From Planctomycetaceae bacterium (GTDB lineage Bacteria > Planctomycetota > Planctomycetia > Planctomycetales > Planctomycetaceae): a stretch of 9,303 nt of DNA. The first letter of the stretch is position 1; every line of letters starts with the position of its first letter. Below are positions 6,137 to 9,303 of the stretch, in pieces. Where the stretch lies: NCBI GenBank assembly GCA_020426425.1, contig JAGQQB010000119.1, positions 1 through 9,303 of the forward strand. The letters run 5' to 3'. The notes beneath the pieces were generated by a model. That model saw only the letters and a list, made by a program, of their open reading frames with translations, did not search any database and was not told the origin of the DNA. Position numbers and translations under genes: made by a program.

Positions 6137-6883
6137 ATGAGATTCTGTCCATGGATGGGACATATTCCGGTGAGAATTCGAAGTGAGCGATTTGAAGGCT
6201 GGTTGGCTCCGCTGGCGGTGTGGTGCCTGAAGGGGCTGTTCCTGCTAGTGCGCCGAAAGCTGGTGTTGTCGGACCCGGTAACGAGTCCGTATGTGCGACC
6301 GCAGAGCGAGACGTTCACCTACTGTGTGTGGCACGACTCGTTGATCATTCCACTGTTCCTTGGTCGCCAACCAGCGACGATGGCATTGGTTGGTGGACAT
6401 CGTGATGGGGGTTTCGTGGCGAACTGTTTGCGCTGGCTGGGGATCCCGTGCGCGCGAGGATCGGCCTCGAAAGGGGGCGTCCAAGCGGTGCGGCAGCTGA
6501 TCGAAGAGAGTGCTGGGCAGCATCTCGTGCTGACGCCCGATGGTCCACGTGGACCGCGACGGACGATGAAGGCGGGTTGCGCGTTCCTCTCGGCTCATAC
6601 TGGAAAGGCGGTTGTCCCGACCGCCTGCGCCTGTACGAATGCCTGGTATGTTGGGAGCGGCTGGACCGATCTGATGATTCCGAAGCCTTTCTCAAAGCTG
6701 TACGTGGTGTGCGCACCGCCGATAGTGGTGCCAACAGCGGCGAACAAGGAACAACTGGCTCAATTCACGCAGCGCATTCAATCGGAGATGGATCGCGTGC
6801 AACAGGCAGCCGATGAACTGGCGGGCGTGCAACGTCCGTCGACCATGGAGCAAACGGCAACGCCAAGACGTCGTGCAGCGTGA
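6137..6883 (+). CDS. DUF374-type lysophospholipid acyltransferase homologue
   Basis: This 248-residue protein resembles the DUF374 branch of the LPLAT acyltransferase superfamily, thought to act at the inner membrane on lipid or lipid A-like acceptors. Visible features: a hydrophobic N-terminal segment (about 22-38) that may anchor it; VWHDSLIIPL at 64-73, with His66 in the place of the catalytic histidine; GGHRDGGFVANCLRWLGI (86-103); RGSASKGG (107-114); and LTPDGPRGPRR (132-142), a hallmark of this family. The Arg-rich C-terminal tail (about 230-248) looks disordered. The ATG at 6137 has no Shine-Dalgarno sequence; an in-frame ATG at 6155 is an alternative start that loses no motif. It lies 68 bp upstream of kbl and may share its transcript. 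The precise acyl acceptor is unknown. Confidence 0.85.
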   Translation: MRFCPWMGHIPVRIRSERFEGWLAPLAVWCLKGLFLLVRRKLVLSDPVTSPYVRPQSETFTYCVWHDSLIIPLFLGRQPATMALVGGHRDGGFVANCLRWLGIPCARGSASKGGVQAVRQLIEESAGQHLVLTPDGPRGPRRTMKAGCAFLSAHTGKAVVPTACACTNAWYVGSGWTDLMIPKPFSKLYVVCAPPIVVPTAANKEQLAQFTQRIQSEMDRVQQAADELAGVQRPSTMEQTATPRRRAA

Positions 6884-6951
6884 CGTACGAGGACCATAGT
6901 CGCTAGACTCGCGGTGTTCTCGCCGATTTGTACCTGAACCGCCTCACAGCC

Positions 6952-8148
6952 ATGTCTCAGCGATTCCTCGATCACCTCACCCAGCAACTTGCCGAGATTC
7001 GTGAGAACGGATTGGAGAAGCCCGAGCGGGTGATTACCGCTCCGCAAGAGCCGCATCTGCACATTACCGGGGACCGCGAGGTCCTGAATTTGTGCGCGAA
7101 CAACTATCTGGGTCTGGCAGATGATGAGCGGATCGTTGCCGCAGCGCACGCGGCGCTGGATCGGTGGGGCTATGGCATGGCCTCGGTGCGGTTTATTTGC
7201 GGCACGCAAGGGGTACACAAGGAACTGGAACAGGGGCTGTCGGAGTTCCTGGGGACCGACGATACGATTCTGTATTCGTCCTGCTTCGACGCCAACGGGG
7301 GGTTGTTTGAGACGCTGTTGACGGCTGAGGATGCGATCATTTCGGATGCGCTGAATCACGCGAGCATTATTGATGGCGTGCGTTTGTGTAAGGCGCAGCG
7401 CCTGCGGTATCGCAACAACGACATGGCCGATCTCGAGCAGCAACTCCAAGCGGCTAAGGACGCCCGGTTTCGGATGATCGCCACCGATGGCGTGTTCTCA
7501 ATGGACGGGTATCTGGCGAACCTGCCGGCGATTTGTGAACTCGCGGACAAGTACGACGCGCTGGTGATGGTCGACGATTCGCACGCGGTTGGCTTCATGG
7601 GACCAAATGGTGGTGGGACACCGGAACACTTTGGGGTGAGCGACCGGATCGATGTGATTACCGGGACGCTCGGCAAGGCACTCGGCGGAGCAAGTGGGGG
7701 ATACACGTCAGGGCGACAGGCGATGATCGACCTGTTGCGGCAGCGCTCGCGCCCTTATCTGTTCAGCAATTCGCTGGCACCACCGATTACTGCGGCTTCG
7801 TTGGTCGCCCTCGATCTGGTACGCAATTCGCCACAGTTGCGGCAACAGCTCGCCGAGAACACGCGGTATTTCCGTGAGGCGATAATGGCGGCCGGCTTTC
7901 GAATTCTGCCGGGCGAGCATCCCATCGTGCCGGTGATGCTCGGGGACGCGGCGCTGGCGAATCGGATGTCCGAATCGCTGCTGGCGCAGGGGGTCTATGT
8001 GATCGGGTTTTCGTTTCCTGTGGTGCCGCGTGGCGAAGCGCGTATTCGAACGCAGATGTCAGCGGCGCATACGCGGGCGGATCTGGAGTTCGCGGTGGAG
8101 CAGTTCGTGGCAGTGAAGCGGGAGTTGGGGATCGCGGACGCGACGTGA
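6952..8148 (+). CDS. kbl: Glycine C-acetyltransferase (2-amino-3-ketobutyrate CoA ligase)
   Basis: A PLP-dependent enzyme of the alpha-oxoamine synthase family. It interconverts 2-amino-3-oxobutyrate plus CoA with glycine plus acetyl-CoA, the second step of threonine breakdown through threonine dehydrogenase. With the ATG at 6952 it has 398 residues, the length I recall for E. coli Kbl, and aligns with it over the whole length. Key motifs: CANNYLGLA (48-56), GMASVRFICGTQ (75-86), which distinguishes Kbl from BioF and serine palmitoyltransferase, SSCFDANGGLFE (109-120), SDALNHASIIDG with His136 expected to stack on PLP, VDDSHAVGF with Asp208 and His211, and TGTLGKALGG with Lys242 as the Schiff-base lysine. 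An upstream in-frame TTG at 6928 would add eight residues and is less likely. No Shine-Dalgarno sequence is visible. No tdh gene is in the window. A weak promoter-like pair (GTGACG 6880-6885, TAGACT 6904-6909) lies in the short gap upstream. Confidence 0.97.
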   Translation: MSQRFLDHLTQQLAEIRENGLEKPERVITAPQEPHLHITGDREVLNLCANNYLGLADDERIVAAAHAALDRWGYGMASVRFICGTQGVHKELEQGLSEFLGTDDTILYSSCFDANGGLFETLLTAEDAIISDALNHASIIDGVRLCKAQRLRYRNNDMADLEQQLQAAKDARFRMIATDGVFSMDGYLANLPAICELADKYDALVMVDDSHAVGFMGPNGGGTPEHFGVSDRIDVITGTLGKALGGASGGYTSGRQAMIDLLRQRSRPYLFSNSLAPPITAASLVALDLVRNSPQLRQQLAENTRYFREAIMAAGFRILPGEHPIVPVMLGDAALANRMSESLLAQGVYVIGFSFPVVPRGEARIRTQMSAAHTRADLEFAVEQFVAVKRELGIADAT

Positions 8149-8201
8149 TTCGTAACGAGCCAATTGCGAGTTGGAACGCGGAGCGATCCACGACTATGGT
8201 G
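8149..8201. other. Short convergent spacer between kbl and galM
   Basis: Only 53 bp separate the stops of two genes that face each other. A small inverted repeat, CCAA-TTGCGAG-TTGG, is present, but it has only 4 bp of stem and no following T-run. I see no convincing intrinsic terminator in either direction, so termination may be factor-dependent or transcripts may overlap. Confidence 0.4.
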
Positions 8202-9218
8202 TTACTTTTCCACGGAGAAGCGATGCACCGTATGCTGCGTGTATTTCTCGCCAGGACGTAGCACGCTAGTGGGGAACTCGGGATGGTTGGGTGAGTCGGG
8301 ATAGTGCTGGCACTCAAGGCAGAACGCGCCGTGCTTGGGGGCGTTGCCGCAGCCGGGCCCGCCATTGAAGTGATTCGACGTGTAGAGCTGCACACCAGGC
8401 TCTGTGGTGGCGACTTCCATCACGCGGCCACTGCCAGGATGCACAGCGCGGGCCACTGTTCGCAGTTCGCCGTTGGCATCCTTGATGACGAAGCAATGAT
8501 CGTAACCGCCGCTGATTTGTTCGATGCGCTCGCCAATCGCATGCGGATCGCGGAAATCGAACGGGGTGCCAGCAACAGGAATGATGACTCCCGTTACCAG
8601 AATGTCGGCATCGGCTTCGAGATACTGCTCTGCATGCAGCTGGAGTACGGTGTCATAAACAGTCCCGGCATCGACCCCGCCGAGATTCCAGTATGCATGA
8701 TTCGTGAGGTTGAGCACCGTGGGAGCGGTCGTCTCGGCAACGTACTCCAGATGCAGTTCGTTGCCGGTCAGCCGATAGGTAACAGCCACCGAGAGTTCGC
8801 CGGGATAGCCTTCGTCTCCATCAGGACTGACGATCCGAAACGTGACATGATCTGGCTGCGGTTCCGCATCCCAGACGTAACGATTGAAGCCGCGGCGTCC
8901 GCCATGCAGATGGTTGGGGCCATTGTTCACGGCGAGTCGGTATTCCTGACCATCGAGTGTAAAGCGGCCTTTGGCGATCCGGTTGGCGAACCGGCCACAA
9001 ATCGCGCCGAAGCTGCTCGGGTTGTGGACGTAAGTATTGCTTTCCGCATGCCGCAGGTTGACATTCGCCCGCTGGCCGTCGCGGTCGGGCGCTTCGAGCG
9101 CGACGATTGCGGCACCGAGGTTGGTGAGTTGGACCTGGAGCTGGTCGTTCTCCAGCGTGAACAGGGTGACTTCGACACCTTCGGGGGTGTGTCCCCAGTG
9201 ATCAACGGTGAGGCTCAT
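8202..9218 (-). CDS. galM: Aldose 1-epimerase (mutarotase)
   Basis: This 338-residue enzyme interconverts alpha and beta anomers of glucose or galactose, feeding the Leloir pathway and general hexose use. The family fold is a beta-sandwich. Catalytic motifs are complete: PNHLHGG with His105, LTNHAYWNLGG with His174 (general acid), GGYDHCF with Asp240, and FCLECQHYPDSPN with Glu302 (general base). The GRFANRI motif (75-81) of substrate binding is also present. I chose the ATG at 9218 because AAGGA lies 8 nt upstream; a TTG at 9272 would add 18 residues not typical of the family. There is no signal peptide from the chosen start, so a cytoplasmic location is expected. No other galactose genes are in the window. 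Its promoter would lie in 9219-9303 or beyond the edge. Confidence 0.96.
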   Translation of the reverse strand: MSLTVDHWGHTPEGVEVTLFTLENDQLQVQLTNLGAAIVALEAPDRDGQRANVNLRHAESNTYVHNPSSFGAICGRFANRIAKGRFTLDGQEYRLAVNNGPNHLHGGRRGFNRYVWDAEPQPDHVTFRIVSPDGDEGYPGELSVAVTYRLTGNELHLEYVAETTAPTVLNLTNHAYWNLGGVDAGTVYDTVLQLHAEQYLEADADILVTGVIIPVAGTPFDFRDPHAIGERIEQISGGYDHCFVIKDANGELRTVARAVHPGSGRVMEVATTEPGVQLYTSNHFNGGPGCGNAPKHGAFCLECQHYPDSPNHPEFPTSVLRPGEKYTQHTVHRFSVEK

Positions 9219-9303
9219 ATTGTGTGTCCTTGGTAATGTGAATCGAGTCGTGTCTGAAGTTGCCACCACCAACCGGAAATGGGCTGGATCGAGGCGAGCC
9301 GGG
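9219..9303 (-). promoter_or_regulatory. galM leader region (window edge)
   Basis: The 85 bp upstream of galM carry its ribosome-binding site (AAGGA, 8 nt before the ATG). No promoter pair close to consensus is obvious, and no other gene is supported before the window ends. Confidence 0.35.

Noticed and set aside
5180..6163. 327-codon minus-strand frame overlapping the TPR gene and the divergent spacer
   Set aside because: The other minus-strand frame has a ribosome-binding site, a signal peptide and TPR-like repeats; this one has none of these and is low complexity over most of its length.
6928..6951. TTG start for kbl adding eight residues
   Set aside because: The ATG at 6952 gives 398 residues, the usual Kbl length, and matches the family N terminus.
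8304..9236. 310-codon open frame on the + strand opposite galM
   Set aside because: The minus strand encodes a complete aldose 1-epimerase with its catalytic residues and a Shine-Dalgarno sequence; the opposite frame is a shadow.

Overview
The window looks like chromosomal DNA from a planctomycete-like bacterium. It is fairly GC-rich, with G or C favoured at third codon positions. Several genes lack a Shine-Dalgarno sequence, and there is a secreted Tyr/Gly/His/Pro-rich TPR protein of a kind common in that phylum. The assignment is an inference from protein style and was not tested by any search. I see no insertion sequence, phage gene, CRISPR array, tRNA or rRNA.

Layout from left to right: a 3' gene fragment on the + strand (1-104); a 241-bp gap that may hold a small ORF coupled to tatD; a TatD-type metal-dependent hydrolase (-); a PaaK-like adenylate-forming ligase (-); an OmpR/PhoB-type response regulator and its histidine kinase (-, kinase transcribed first, 4-bp ATGA overlap); a secreted TPR protein with a proline-rich tail (-); a 382-bp divergent spacer; a DUF374-type lysophospholipid acyltransferase homologue (+); glycine C-acetyltransferase kbl (+); and, convergent with kbl, an aldose 1-epimerase galM (-).

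Most genes are housekeeping or signalling genes with recognisable catalytic motifs: threonine/glycine interconversion (Kbl), hexose anomer interconversion (GalM), envelope lipid acylation (LPLAT), acyl-CoA formation (ligase), nucleic-acid hydrolysis (TatD) and a two-component system whose kinase has almost no external sensor loop. I see no clear evidence of a new multi-gene system.

The signal least explained by the genes is a GGTTGAG-based repeat. It occurs in two intergenic spacers 3.3 kb apart, with 32 of 37 positions identical. Both copies have the same orientation and start exactly 87 bp from a start codon: that of tatD and that of the histidine kinase. It is either a shared regulatory element, possibly bound by the neighbouring response regulator, or a dispersed intergenic repeat family.
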